DNA from: Nodularia sphaerocarpa UHCC 0038
Lineage (GTDB): Bacteria; Cyanobacteriota; Cyanobacteriia; Cyanobacteriales; Nostocaceae
NCBI RefSeq assembly: GCF_022376295.1
Contig: NZ_CP060140.1
Location: 2,918,356-2,982,355, forward strand
Direction: 5' to 3'
DNA length: 64,000 bases
Shown here: positions 21,907 to 30,047 of the stretch, one piece after another
Position numbering within the stretch: position 1 is the first letter of the stretch
How the letters are laid out: every line of letters begins with the position of its first letter
The notes under the pieces: generated by a model
Told to the model about the DNA's origin: nothing
Databases searched by the model: none
What the model saw: only the letters and a program-made list of their open reading frames with translations
Translations under genes and position numbers: made by a program

Positions 21907-22872
21907 ATGGATAATCCCATTGCTGAAACTCATCCAGGTCAAGGTAAATTATCAACTTTGGCAAGACCGACCAAACTCAAAATCCTTGTAGTTGATGATG
22001 AGCCGGATAATCTCGATTTGCTTTATCGCACATTTCGGCGAGATTTTAATGTCCTCAAAGCCGATAGTGGGATAAATGCGCTCAAAGTATTGGCAACATC
22101 CGGGGAAGTAGCAGTGATCATCTCCGATCAGAGAATGCCAGAAATGAAAGGCACTGAGTTTCTCAGCAAAACTGTGCCTCAGTTTCCAGATACTGTCAGG
22201 ATAATCCTCACAGGGTTTACTGATATCGAAGATTTGGTGGAAGCGATTAATGCCGGGCAAGTCTATAAATATATTACCAAGCCTTGGGACCCAGCAGAAC
22301 TCAAGGCAGTGGTACAAAGGGCGGCTGAAACTTACGACTTACTCAAGCAACGCACAGAAGAATTACGCCGCGCTAATGCCCAAATGGCATTGCTAACTGT
22401 TTTAGTACAGGTAACTCAGGCAGATCATAGCTTAGAGGAAACTTTAACACCAATTGCTAGGGTGTTTAGTGAAAGTTTCTCGGCGGATACCTGTATTTTG
22501 CAGCTAGTTCAGGAAAATCAGCTAGCAACTCAAGGTTTTTATAGTCGTGCGGGAACTGTAGACAACTGGCTAGCTCAAGATCCACTCACAGGTGTTGCGA
22601 TCGCCACAGGGCAAATGCAACTTTCGTTAAATGTCGCCAAAGATGCCAACCTCGCTGATGTGACTCACTACCAAGACACAGGTGTGCAAGCACATTTAGT
22701 TATTCCTATTACCTACCGCAATCATCTCTTAGGAATTTTGTCACTCCAGTGGCAAGAACCTTGCTGTTTGCGAGAAGATGAATTAAGTCTAATTCGTTTA
22801 TCAGCAGAACTGGTAGCCATCTGCTTTGCAGCAGCCCTGAGTGCAAAACAAGCCGCAAGTCTCACCCCATAG
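21907..22872 (+). CDS. Response regulator with REC and GAF domains
   Basis: 321 aa. The REC domain (about 24-145) has DDE at 30-32, phospho-acceptor Asp74 in SDQRMPEMKG, and KPWD, a variant common in RpfG-type receivers. A helical linker (YDLLKQRTEELRRANAQ) leads to a GAF domain (about 165-310). There is no DNA-binding or enzymatic output, so it probably acts by protein contact or ligand sensing. A cognate kinase is not adjacent. Starts at ATG 21907. Confidence 0.88.
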   Translation: MDNPIAETHPGQGKLSTLARPTKLKILVVDDEPDNLDLLYRTFRRDFNVLKADSGINALKVLATSGEVAVIISDQRMPEMKGTEFLSKTVPQFPDTVRIILTGFTDIEDLVEAINAGQVYKYITKPWDPAELKAVVQRAAETYDLLKQRTEELRRANAQMALLTVLVQVTQADHSLEETLTPIARVFSESFSADTCILQLVQENQLATQGFYSRAGTVDNWLAQDPLTGVAIATGQMQLSLNVAKDANLADVTHYQDTGVQAHLVIPITYRNHLLGILSLQWQEPCCLREDELSLIRLSAELVAICFAAALSAKQAASLTP

Positions 22873-23009
22873 GGGAGCGAGGGATGAATTTTGGGCGATG
22901 AACAATTGACCTCTGAGCATATCAAACCGCAGGTTCGACAGGGCAAAAGTTCGATCACTCATGGCAAATTTCTGTGTTTTGATATATCTTTAGTCGGAAC
23001 TCTTAATAA

Positions 23010-23699
23010 ATGAATTCAGAAATTCGCGATATTTTTGACCGTATTGCTCCAGTTTACGACGAATTGAACAATTCGTTGAGTCTGGGACAACATCGGATAT
23101 GGAAGGAAATGACAGTCAAATGGAGTGCAGCTAAACCAGGAGATACTTGCCTAGATTTATGCTGTGGAAGTGGTGATTTAGCCTTTCGCTTGGCTAAATA
23201 TGTCGGAACTACCGGACAGGTGTATGGTGTGGATTTCTCCCCCAACCTCCTAGCAGCTGCTAAAGAACGCTCCCAAAGCCAATACCCCCAACCTGCCATT
23301 TCTTGGATAGAAGCCGATGCACTAAATTTGCCCTTTGATGATCATTACTTCGATGCCGCGACAATGGGCTATGGTTTAAGAAATGTTACAGATATTCCCC
23401 GCAGTCTGCAAGAATTACACCGCGTTCTCAAGCCTGGTGCTAAAGCAGCAATTTTAGACTTTCATCGTCCCAGAAATCAGCAGCTTCGCGCTTTTCAACA
23501 ATGGTATTTAAATAGTATAGTTGTACCAATAGCCAACCAGATGGGTCTAAAAGAAGAATATGCTTATATCAGTCCGAGCTTAGATCGTTTCCCCACCGGA
23601 CAAGAGCAAATAGAGTTAGCTCGTCAAGTTGGTTTTACATTGGTTACACACTACCCCATCGCGAACGATATGATGGGAGTGCTGGTAGTCAGTAAATGA
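23010..23699 (+). CDS. menG: Demethylphylloquinone / demethylmenaquinone C-methyltransferase
   Basis: 229 aa, MenG/UbiE family. It has the N-terminal block IRDIFDRIAPVYDELNN, the SAM-binding motif I DLCCGSGDLAF (about 49-59), the GYGLRNV motif (about 119) and KPGAKAAILDFHRP. It carries out the final C-methylation of phylloquinone for photosystem I, or of the plastoquinone ring in related enzymes. In cyanobacteria the phylloquinone role is usual. ATG start. The downstream DUF445 gene is on the same strand after 73 bp. Confidence 0.95.
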   Translation: MNSEIRDIFDRIAPVYDELNNSLSLGQHRIWKEMTVKWSAAKPGDTCLDLCCGSGDLAFRLAKYVGTTGQVYGVDFSPNLLAAAKERSQSQYPQPAISWIEADALNLPFDDHYFDAATMGYGLRNVTDIPRSLQELHRVLKPGAKAAILDFHRPRNQQLRAFQQWYLNSIVVPIANQMGLKEEYAYISPSLDRFPTGQEQIELARQVGFTLVTHYPIANDMMGVLVVSK

Positions 23700-23772
23700 G
23701 TTATGAGTTAGGAGTTTTGTATTAAACTCATCACTTATCCCTCATCAATCCTCCTTTTCTTATATTTTTACT

Positions 23773-25008
23773 TTGGATTGGTCTCACGTTTGGTTTTATT
23801 TATTACCCCCGGTGCTGGGTGGCATTATTGGCTATTTCACTAACGATATAGCCATCAAAATGTTATTTCGCCCCTACAAAGCAATTTATATAGCTGGGCG
23901 AAAAGTACCATTTACTCCTGGCTTGATTCCCCGCAACCAGGAACGTCTGGCTAAGAACATTTCTAATACAATTATGGGGTCGTTGCTGACTCCAGGAGAA
24001 TTGCAAAATCTGGCGCGACGTTTGTTACAAACAGAACGCGTACAGTCAGCAATTTTGTGGTTATTGAGACTGGCAATTGAACAAATTAAGGTTGAAAAAA
24101 ACGAAAAAAGCGCCAAAATTGTCGCGGGAATTTTGCGTGATTTGTTAGGAGAATCATTACCTCGTTTGCTGAAAGTTTTGGCAAGGCGAGAAGATTTTTT
24201 AGAGGCACAAATCAATCAAATTTTTGACCAAGTATTGCTGGAATTACAACTGACTGAAGAACAATCTACAAGGCTGGCTGATTGGTTAATACAGGTAGTT
24301 TTACCCCCAGATGTATTGCGGCAGGTAATTATTGATTTTTTGACTGATCGCACTATTCAAACCATTGATGAAAGCTTTCGCGAAAAAACGAGTGGTACTT
24401 ATTGGGTAGTCGCCAATTTATTCGGTTTACGTAATACTCTGACAAGGCTGAGAACTTTTTGTTTAGATGAGAAAGATGCTACTAATACTCGTTTAGAAGA
24501 ATTAATTCAGGTTTTGCAAATGCGCGATCGCCTGAAAAGAGTCCTGCTAGATTTATCATTACAAAACTTGCCCATTGGTACAGTGCGCCAACTGCGAAAG
24601 ACTACACGGGAAAGTGTGCGTCATTATATCCAGGGTAGTGGTAGCGATTTACTCCAAGGATTAACTGATTCTGTCAACTGGGAAAATATCGCCACATTAT
24701 TACTTAATCGTCTCAGTGCTTCACCTGTGGTCAGTTCTTCCTTAGAAGTTGTCAGTCAAGAGTTAGCTAAAATTTTAGAGCGCTATTTAGAAAAAGATTT
24801 AGAACAAATTGTAGCCCAGGTAATTCCCATCTTATCCATAGATCAAGTAATTGTTGACCGGGTAAAATCAACTTCACCTGCTGATTTAGAAGCTGCAATT
24901 GAGGGAATTGTTAAAAATGAATTGCAGGCAATTGTAACTTTAGGTGGTGTGTTAGGTTTTATTATTGGGTTATTGCAAGTAGGATTTTTAATACTTACCC
25001 AAGCTTAG
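23773..25008 (+). CDS. DUF445 family membrane protein
   Basis: 411 aa. An N-terminal transmembrane segment PPVLGGIIGYFTNDIAIKM, then the conserved block FRPYKAIYIAGRKVPFTPGLIP in part, a long helical middle, and a C-terminal transmembrane helix GGVLGFIIGLLQVGFL. This is the DUF445/YheB-like architecture, of unknown function. The only plausible start is TTG at 23773: the frame is open upstream to 23706 but has no ATG or GTG, and homologue-like sequence begins at MDWSH. No strong Shine-Dalgarno is visible. Confidence 0.85.
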   Translation: MDWSHVWFYLLPPVLGGIIGYFTNDIAIKMLFRPYKAIYIAGRKVPFTPGLIPRNQERLAKNISNTIMGSLLTPGELQNLARRLLQTERVQSAILWLLRLAIEQIKVEKNEKSAKIVAGILRDLLGESLPRLLKVLARREDFLEAQINQIFDQVLLELQLTEEQSTRLADWLIQVVLPPDVLRQVIIDFLTDRTIQTIDESFREKTSGTYWVVANLFGLRNTLTRLRTFCLDEKDATNTRLEELIQVLQMRDRLKRVLLDLSLQNLPIGTVRQLRKTTRESVRHYIQGSGSDLLQGLTDSVNWENIATLLLNRLSASPVVSSSLEVVSQELAKILERYLEKDLEQIVAQVIPILSIDQVIVDRVKSTSPADLEAAIEGIVKNELQAIVTLGGVLGFIIGLLQVGFLILTQA

Positions 25009-25210
25009 TTTTTCTGCTGATTCTACCAATCACTGTAGAGCTTTTCGGCAGAAAAAATAATCTCTTCATTGAAATCACATACAAACTTATCTGTATTAAC
25101 TAACAAATTAGTTAATACTTAATCTAATAAACTGGTCTTTGAAAGAGTGGGGAGTAGGGGGGAAGAGGCAGGGGAGCAGGGAGCAGGGGGGAGAAGACGG
25201 TAACTTCCCA

Positions 25211-25272
25211 ATGACTAATGACTAATGACTAATAACCAATGACCAATGACTAATGACTAATGACTAATGACC
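25211..25272. repeat. Heptamer STRR (ATGACTA family), about nine units
   Basis: Nearly perfect 7-bp units with ACCA variants, ending one base before the pgpH stop codon. Its reverse-strand relative (TCATTGG units) is at 33012-33073. A short G/A-rich tract of the GGGGAGT type precedes it at 25147-25195. Confidence 0.85.
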
Positions 25273-25273
25273 A

Positions 25274-27874
25274 TTACCCATTTTTACCTGCTTTTAATTT
25301 GGGATAAGCAATGCGCTTGTGGTGAAATTGCAGCCAAACATCGACAAATATTTGGCTGATTTCTGACATTTCTTGCCGTGTCAGTCCTGAATCTACCATT
25401 TGATTGTCTTGCCATTTGGCACGGAGAATATTATTGAGCATGGTTAAGGCTTGTTCTGGAGTGGCATCTTTGAGCGATCGCAGCGCCGCTTCACAGGAGT
25501 CTGCTAACATAACTATTGCGGTTTCCCGTGATTGGGGAATGGGGCCGTCATAGCGAAAATCAGCGTCATCTACGATTAAATTGGGATCTTCCTGAGACAT
25601 TTGTTGTGCTTGGTGATAGAAATAGGCAATCAACATTGTTCCTTGATGCTCAGGAATAAAAGCTTGTATCGCTGTGGGTAAAAGGTGTTTTTGCGCCATG
25701 ACCAATCCCTGGGTCACGTGCTTTTTAATAATTGCAGCACTTTCCCAAGGATCTTTAATCTCTGTTTCATGTTTATTCGGCCCCCCCATTTGATTTTCAA
25801 TAAAGCCCAGAGGGTCGTGCATTTTGCCGATATCATGATATAGAGTTCCAGCCCTGACTAGTTCTACATTACATCCCAGTTGTTTGGCAGCAGCTTCAGC
25901 CAGAGTAGCGACTAACAAAGTATGCTGAAAGGTTCCAGGGGTTTCAGTGGCTAGTCGTTTTAATAAGGGGCGATTCGGATTGGCTAGTTCAGCTAATCGA
26001 ATCGGGGTAACTAAATCAAATACTTTTTCCAGATAAGGACTTAAGCCCAAGGCGACAATACTCCAAGCTAAACCAGATAAAGCAAATAATCCTGCTTCTT
26101 GAAGTACGAGATAGAAACCGCCGCCAAATGCTGCACCGATGAGGAGCTTCATGATCAGGTATACACCACCCTGAGTTACAGCGATCGCTACACCTAATAA
26201 TGCTAATTCTTCGCGCGATCGCAATTTTTGCGCCATGCTACTGCCCAATATTCCCGCCGCCCCACCAGCCAAAAGCGAAATGATGCTGATTTCCACAGTC
26301 ATGGGTAAAATGAGCAGCAGCAGTACCACAACAGTCACACCCAAAGCAGGTGCATAGAAGCTACCCAACAATAAACCAACGCCACTCCAAGTGGTATATG
26401 GTAAGCCAAAGGCTAGCACTCCAGGGGTACTGAGGGTAAGCAGCAGTATTAACAGGTAATCGCGCTGGCGCAATTTGCACGACCTTTGTCTTCCAACTAT
26501 AACAAAAACGCCAATTGCTACAGTCACAATACTGGCTAATTTTGTCAATTCTAGCCAGTTATTTTCCCGGCGAATTAATTGATAATGCTCCAGGACATCA
26601 AAGTGCCATGTAGTAATATCCTCTCCCTTGCTGACAATTAGTTCTCCTTGCTGCACCTCCACCATCACAGGCGATATACCATCTGATGCTTGTTGTATTT
26701 GTTGTTTGGTTTGTTCTTCATCATTCTTGAGATTCGGTTGCAGCACAGCCAACAACAATTTGGTTACCAAGGGTTCAGCATTTTTGGGGACAAATTCCTG
26801 TACATTAAGCTTCACCGCATTCAGTAGAATACTGGAGGGTAATCCTTGGGGAATCCCTTGAGTCAGAATCCTGTCTGCACTTTGGCTAATTCCTGTTTGT
26901 GCTTGACCCCATTCATTATCGGATAATTTCAAGAAGGCAGTTTCATGGGAAATTTTCGCGAAATTTGCCAACTCTGGCTGTAAAAGTTGGATTTTTGCTT
27001 GGGTGTATGCTTGGCGTACTTGCGAGGTTTGGACTATGAGTGAATCCAAGTTTTGCTGTGAAGTTGTGGCGCGATAAGCTTTTAGTTCCGCTACTGCTTG
27101 AGTAAAGTCAGTATTTTGGGAAATATTAACGGGTTTTTCATCTAAAGGAGACAGAAACAGGGGTAGATTACCTGAATTGAGGAGATGAGACAAAGATTGG
27201 TGTTCTGGAATCGGTGAACCGGTAGATGATGGAAATAAAGGCAAATATTGGGAAGTGGGGAGTTTTTGTGCTATCCCACCTGGTTGTCTAGTTCCGAGAT
27301 TACTGCTGTTGTTGCCAACTAACAAGTCTGATTTATCTTGGCTAGTATATTTTAAAGTTATCAGTAGCGTTTTCCATTCCGAAGCAGAACATGAGCGCAG
27401 ATAATGCTGGGTAGGAATAGACAAAACTGATGTATCAAAAAAAGGAAAAACTCCAGCAGTAGTGCGAATTTTGCTTCCTTGATCCAGAAGTTGCTGTAAA
27501 TTTTTGTTGATTCTTTCGGTCTTTTGGACATCGACCATCAACACTGGGATGGAACTTTTACTAGCGGCTTGGCGTTGGGTTTGTGTTTCTTGTTTATCCT
27601 CAATCTTAGCAGTATAGGGTGCTTTCATCGTTTCTGGTGCAGGAGTCCCTACTGCCAACTGGGGTTGATTGTATAGTTTATGCCCCATAACCCCTGTAAG
27701 AGATACTACAGCGATCGCCAAAACAACAGAGGAACGCTTGGAATGCACCCAGCCTAGACATACTGCATCAATCCCCCGGCGAATTATGAGCGTTTTTGCC
27801 ATTTTTCTGCGTGCTATTTCTGGTTTTTGGTGTTCGCTGTTGTCAAAAGACTGAGAAAATCCCTGCTTTTTCAT
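25274..27874 (-). CDS. 7TM-HD phosphodiesterase, PgpH family (probable cyclic-di-AMP hydrolase)
   Basis: 866 aa. The order is: N-terminal transmembrane helix (about 48-66), extracytoplasmic 7TMR-HDED domain (about 75-425), seven-helix bundle (about 440-640), then a cytoplasmic HD domain (about 655-860). The HD motif is in TLYHDIGKMHDP, with upstream His in GTFQHTLLVATLAEAA and downstream HVTQGL and PEHQGT, so the metal ligands look intact. Listeria PgpH of this family degrades c-di-AMP. The same activity is the best guess here, with K+/osmotic signalling as the usual role. Located by itself between two intergenic repeats. Confidence 0.9.
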   Translation of the reverse strand: MKKQGFSQSFDNSEHQKPEIARRKMAKTLIIRRGIDAVCLGWVHSKRSSVVLAIAVVSLTGVMGHKLYNQPQLAVGTPAPETMKAPYTAKIEDKQETQTQRQAASKSSIPVLMVDVQKTERINKNLQQLLDQGSKIRTTAGVFPFFDTSVLSIPTQHYLRSCSASEWKTLLITLKYTSQDKSDLLVGNNSSNLGTRQPGGIAQKLPTSQYLPLFPSSTGSPIPEHQSLSHLLNSGNLPLFLSPLDEKPVNISQNTDFTQAVAELKAYRATTSQQNLDSLIVQTSQVRQAYTQAKIQLLQPELANFAKISHETAFLKLSDNEWGQAQTGISQSADRILTQGIPQGLPSSILLNAVKLNVQEFVPKNAEPLVTKLLLAVLQPNLKNDEEQTKQQIQQASDGISPVMVEVQQGELIVSKGEDITTWHFDVLEHYQLIRRENNWLELTKLASIVTVAIGVFVIVGRQRSCKLRQRDYLLILLLTLSTPGVLAFGLPYTTWSGVGLLLGSFYAPALGVTVVVLLLLILPMTVEISIISLLAGGAAGILGSSMAQKLRSREELALLGVAIAVTQGGVYLIMKLLIGAAFGGGFYLVLQEAGLFALSGLAWSIVALGLSPYLEKVFDLVTPIRLAELANPNRPLLKRLATETPGTFQHTLLVATLAEAAAKQLGCNVELVRAGTLYHDIGKMHDPLGFIENQMGGPNKHETEIKDPWESAAIIKKHVTQGLVMAQKHLLPTAIQAFIPEHQGTMLIAYFYHQAQQMSQEDPNLIVDDADFRYDGPIPQSRETAIVMLADSCEAALRSLKDATPEQALTMLNNILRAKWQDNQMVDSGLTRQEMSEISQIFVDVWLQFHHKRIAYPKLKAGKNG

Positions 27875-28095
27875 ATTTCTGGTTGCTTACTTTGATCACT
27901 CAAAACAAGACAATCCTCAAAAAAGCCCTAGCGGTGGTGGAGACGATCAGAACATCGGTGATGGGATCTGGTTGAAGCCGATTGCACACAATAGCTACCT
28001 ACAGACTAAGGTTATACTTGGAGAGTACAAAGATACTAAATTTTTGAGTGATTCCCTGGTATTTTGCACCTACAGGTTGAACAGTTACCATAAGA

Positions 28096-29052
28096 TTAAC
28101 GCGACTGGATAACGCGAGGGGATGCAAAGACACAAAGTTGAGACTGTTCTGGATATCTGACACATCCCTCCTCTGGGTAAGGCTTTAGATGTAGGGCGGG
28201 ATCATACACTCCTGACCATACAGCAACAAGTGCATCAGCTAATTTTAGCACCTGGGAAAAATTTGTTAGTTTGCCCGTGGCTAAATTGGTGGGACATAAC
28301 AAAACCCGCCATTTTACGGGAATACCCGCAGTACTGTTGTAAGCTCCTGATAAAGCCCCAGTAATTACACTAATAATTTGTGAATCTAAATTTCCGGTTT
28401 TGCCTCGCCAAGTATTATCCTTGTGAGTAGCCCGCAAAACCGCCAGACGCAGGTCTTCTAAGGTGCTGAGAAAGCAGTAAAACGCCATAGCAATAGCATG
28501 ACTCGGCTCTTGTTCTCTAGAGAATTCGGCTTGTGCTGTTTCTAACCCAACTCCTTTTTCTAACAAATCATTAACTTTTAGTAATTTTTGTGGGATGAGT
28601 GTTGATGTTTCGCCGATAAAGGCGATGATTTCTGCTATGAGGGTGCGGGGATGAAGTTTTTCCGTGAGACATTGAGCGATCGCATAACCTACTGCTAGTG
28701 TGCCATCTCTCACAATGGGGTCATAGTCCCATATTTGCAACATATACAGCAAATTTTGTCGCAGGTTTGCCGTATTTTCATGAAAAAAAAGTGCCACTGG
28801 TAATGTGGCAATAATAGTTTTTGGTAAAACACCATCAGTTATATCTAAATGAAGAGATTTTGTTTGATGACGCTCTAGCCAATTATCTATATCTAATTTG
28901 CCTAACTCGATTAAGCTTTGGGCGCTCAGAACTGCTATGGTGCTTAAATCACAGCCAAAATCATCCGGCTCTTTAGCATCCTTGGCTAAAACTTCACCCA
29001 GTAATGCCCCTAATAAAGTACCTTTATACCGATTAATCAGTGGATAGCGCAT
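28096..29052 (-). CDS. Degenerate ADP-ribosylglycohydrolase-fold protein
   Basis: 318 aa from ATG 29052 (upstream TTG/GTG codons are possible). The N-terminal RYKGTLLGALLGEVLAKD corresponds to the GALxGxAxGD start of the family, and ITGALSGAYNSTAGIPVKW to its C-terminal signature. Metal ligands are not conserved: the TDDT-type motif is replaced by CDLST and the DTD-type motif by DSQI, so hydrolase activity is doubtful. It follows aroQ on the same strand with a 25-bp gap, so the two are probably cotranscribed. A role in regulation or structure is possible but unknown. Confidence 0.7.
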   Translation of the reverse strand: MRYPLINRYKGTLLGALLGEVLAKDAKEPDDFGCDLSTIAVLSAQSLIELGKLDIDNWLERHQTKSLHLDITDGVLPKTIIATLPVALFFHENTANLRQNLLYMLQIWDYDPIVRDGTLAVGYAIAQCLTEKLHPRTLIAEIIAFIGETSTLIPQKLLKVNDLLEKGVGLETAQAEFSREQEPSHAIAMAFYCFLSTLEDLRLAVLRATHKDNTWRGKTGNLDSQIISVITGALSGAYNSTAGIPVKWRVLLCPTNLATGKLTNFSQVLKLADALVAVWSGVYDPALHLKPYPEEGCVRYPEQSQLCVFASPRVIQSR

Positions 29053-29077
29053 ATTCACCAAACAAATAAATCTTAAC

Positions 29078-29536
29078 TTATTTATTTCCTAAATGATGCA
29101 CTAGAGCCTGTAAGCCCAGCAAGTAACTTTGCACACCAAAACCACTTATTTGGCCGATAGCTACGGGAGCGATGAAAGAATGGTGGCGGAAGTCTTCCCG
29201 GCGATAAATATTGCTCAGATGTACTTCTACTGTAGGTAGGTTAACACCAGCGATCGCATCCCGCAAAGCCACACTAGTATGGGTGTAAGCTCCGGCATTA
29301 ATTAAAATTCCCTGATGTTTTCCTAAAGCCCCGTGAATAGTATCTACCAAAACCCCTTCATGATTTGACTGCACAGCAAATACTTTCGCCTGAAACCTCA
29401 AAGCTTCTTCTTCTAACAAGCGATTAATTTCAGCCAGCCCCAAGGAACCATAAATTCCTGGTTCTCGCTGTCCTAGTAAATTTAGATTTGGCCCGTGCAG
29501 CACTAAAATGCTGATCAGTGGTGAAGATGAGTTCAA
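29078..29536 (-). CDS. aroQ: 3-dehydroquinate dehydratase, type II
   Basis: About 152 aa. The family blocks SILVLHGPNLNLLGQREPGIYG, INAGAYTHTSVALRDAI and VHLSNIYRREDFRHHS contain the catalytic Tyr and His and the substrate-binding loop. It dehydrates 3-dehydroquinate in the shikimate pathway. The start is taken as TTG 29536, 14 nt after the stop of the small upstream gene. The longer in-frame extension to 29611 is a shadow of that gene in another frame and its sequence is not AroQ-like. Confidence 0.93.
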   Translation of the reverse strand: MNSSSPLISILVLHGPNLNLLGQREPGIYGSLGLAEINRLLEEEALRFQAKVFAVQSNHEGVLVDTIHGALGKHQGILINAGAYTHTSVALRDAIAGVNLPTVEVHLSNIYRREDFRHHSFIAPVAIGQISGFGVQSYLLGLQALVHHLGNK

Positions 29537-29550
29537 TTTCTTTGGGCTAC

Positions 29551-29688
29551 TTAACGACGACGTGTCCGCTCGTGTACAGGAATCGGAATGAGTTCCGGTT
29601 CTGGCTCGCATTCTGGTCCTAATAAACCATCAATGAGCTTGCGTGCCAACGCCTTCAGCTTTTCTAGCACTTTATCTATATAGTCCAT
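29551..29688 (-). CDS. Small conserved-type protein, 45 aa, upstream of aroQ
   Basis: MDYIDKVLEKLKALARKLID is an amphipathic helix; it is followed by GLLGPE, an acidic Pro/Glu segment EPEPELIPIPV, and an Arg-rich end (ERTRRR). It is too short for most ORF calls. Support comes from an ATG start, a clean helix-linker-basic-tail pattern, and the fact that the aroQ frame has no recognisable AroQ sequence over the same bases. It lies 14 nt before aroQ and is likely translated from the same mRNA. I have an impression of similar proteins in other cyanobacteria but cannot verify it. Function is unknown. Confidence 0.65.
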   Translation of the reverse strand: MDYIDKVLEKLKALARKLIDGLLGPECEPEPELIPIPVHERTRRR

Positions 29689-29785
29689 TGAACTGATTGC
29701 TCCTGAGATACTACCTCAAAATTTTGACTAACAGCTACGCAGAACTCGCGTACTTTTGCACCTGCTATATAAAAACTAGACAAAA

Positions 29786-29911
29786 CTAGACTTTATTTCT
29801 TACTTCATCGGGAGCATGGGAGCCGCTATCCCTCAGTAAGCTTTCACGCTGTAGCCCAACGCGATCAATTAATTCTGGAAGTGAGCTACCTCTAGAATTG
29901 AGAGTTCTGAT
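29786..29911 (-). other. Protein-like open frame without a start codon
   Basis: The gap 29689-30047 between the small gene and topA holds a 41-codon open frame on the minus strand reading LPELIDRVGLQRESLLRD and then APDEVRNKV before TAG. It looks like real protein, but the frame opens with ATC after an upstream TGA and has no ATG, GTG or TTG. It may be a gene remnant, or a small gene damaged at its 5' end. Two direct copies of AAAACTAGAC overlap its 3' end. Nothing else was recognised in the gap. Confidence 0.3.
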
Positions 29912-30047
29912 TCACCCTACTTTTTAGATTATCACATTACAAACCTACATAATGGCATTTCACTAATGATGGATGTTCCCAATCGAGAGCCAAAAGTCCA
30001 GAGTTAGGAAGTTTTCACAACTACGGACTTTTGATTCTTGACCTTAA

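Noticed and set aside
29537..29611. N-terminal extension of AroQ by about 25 residues
   Set aside because: The bases encode the 45-aa gene in another frame, and AroQ homology begins only after 29536.
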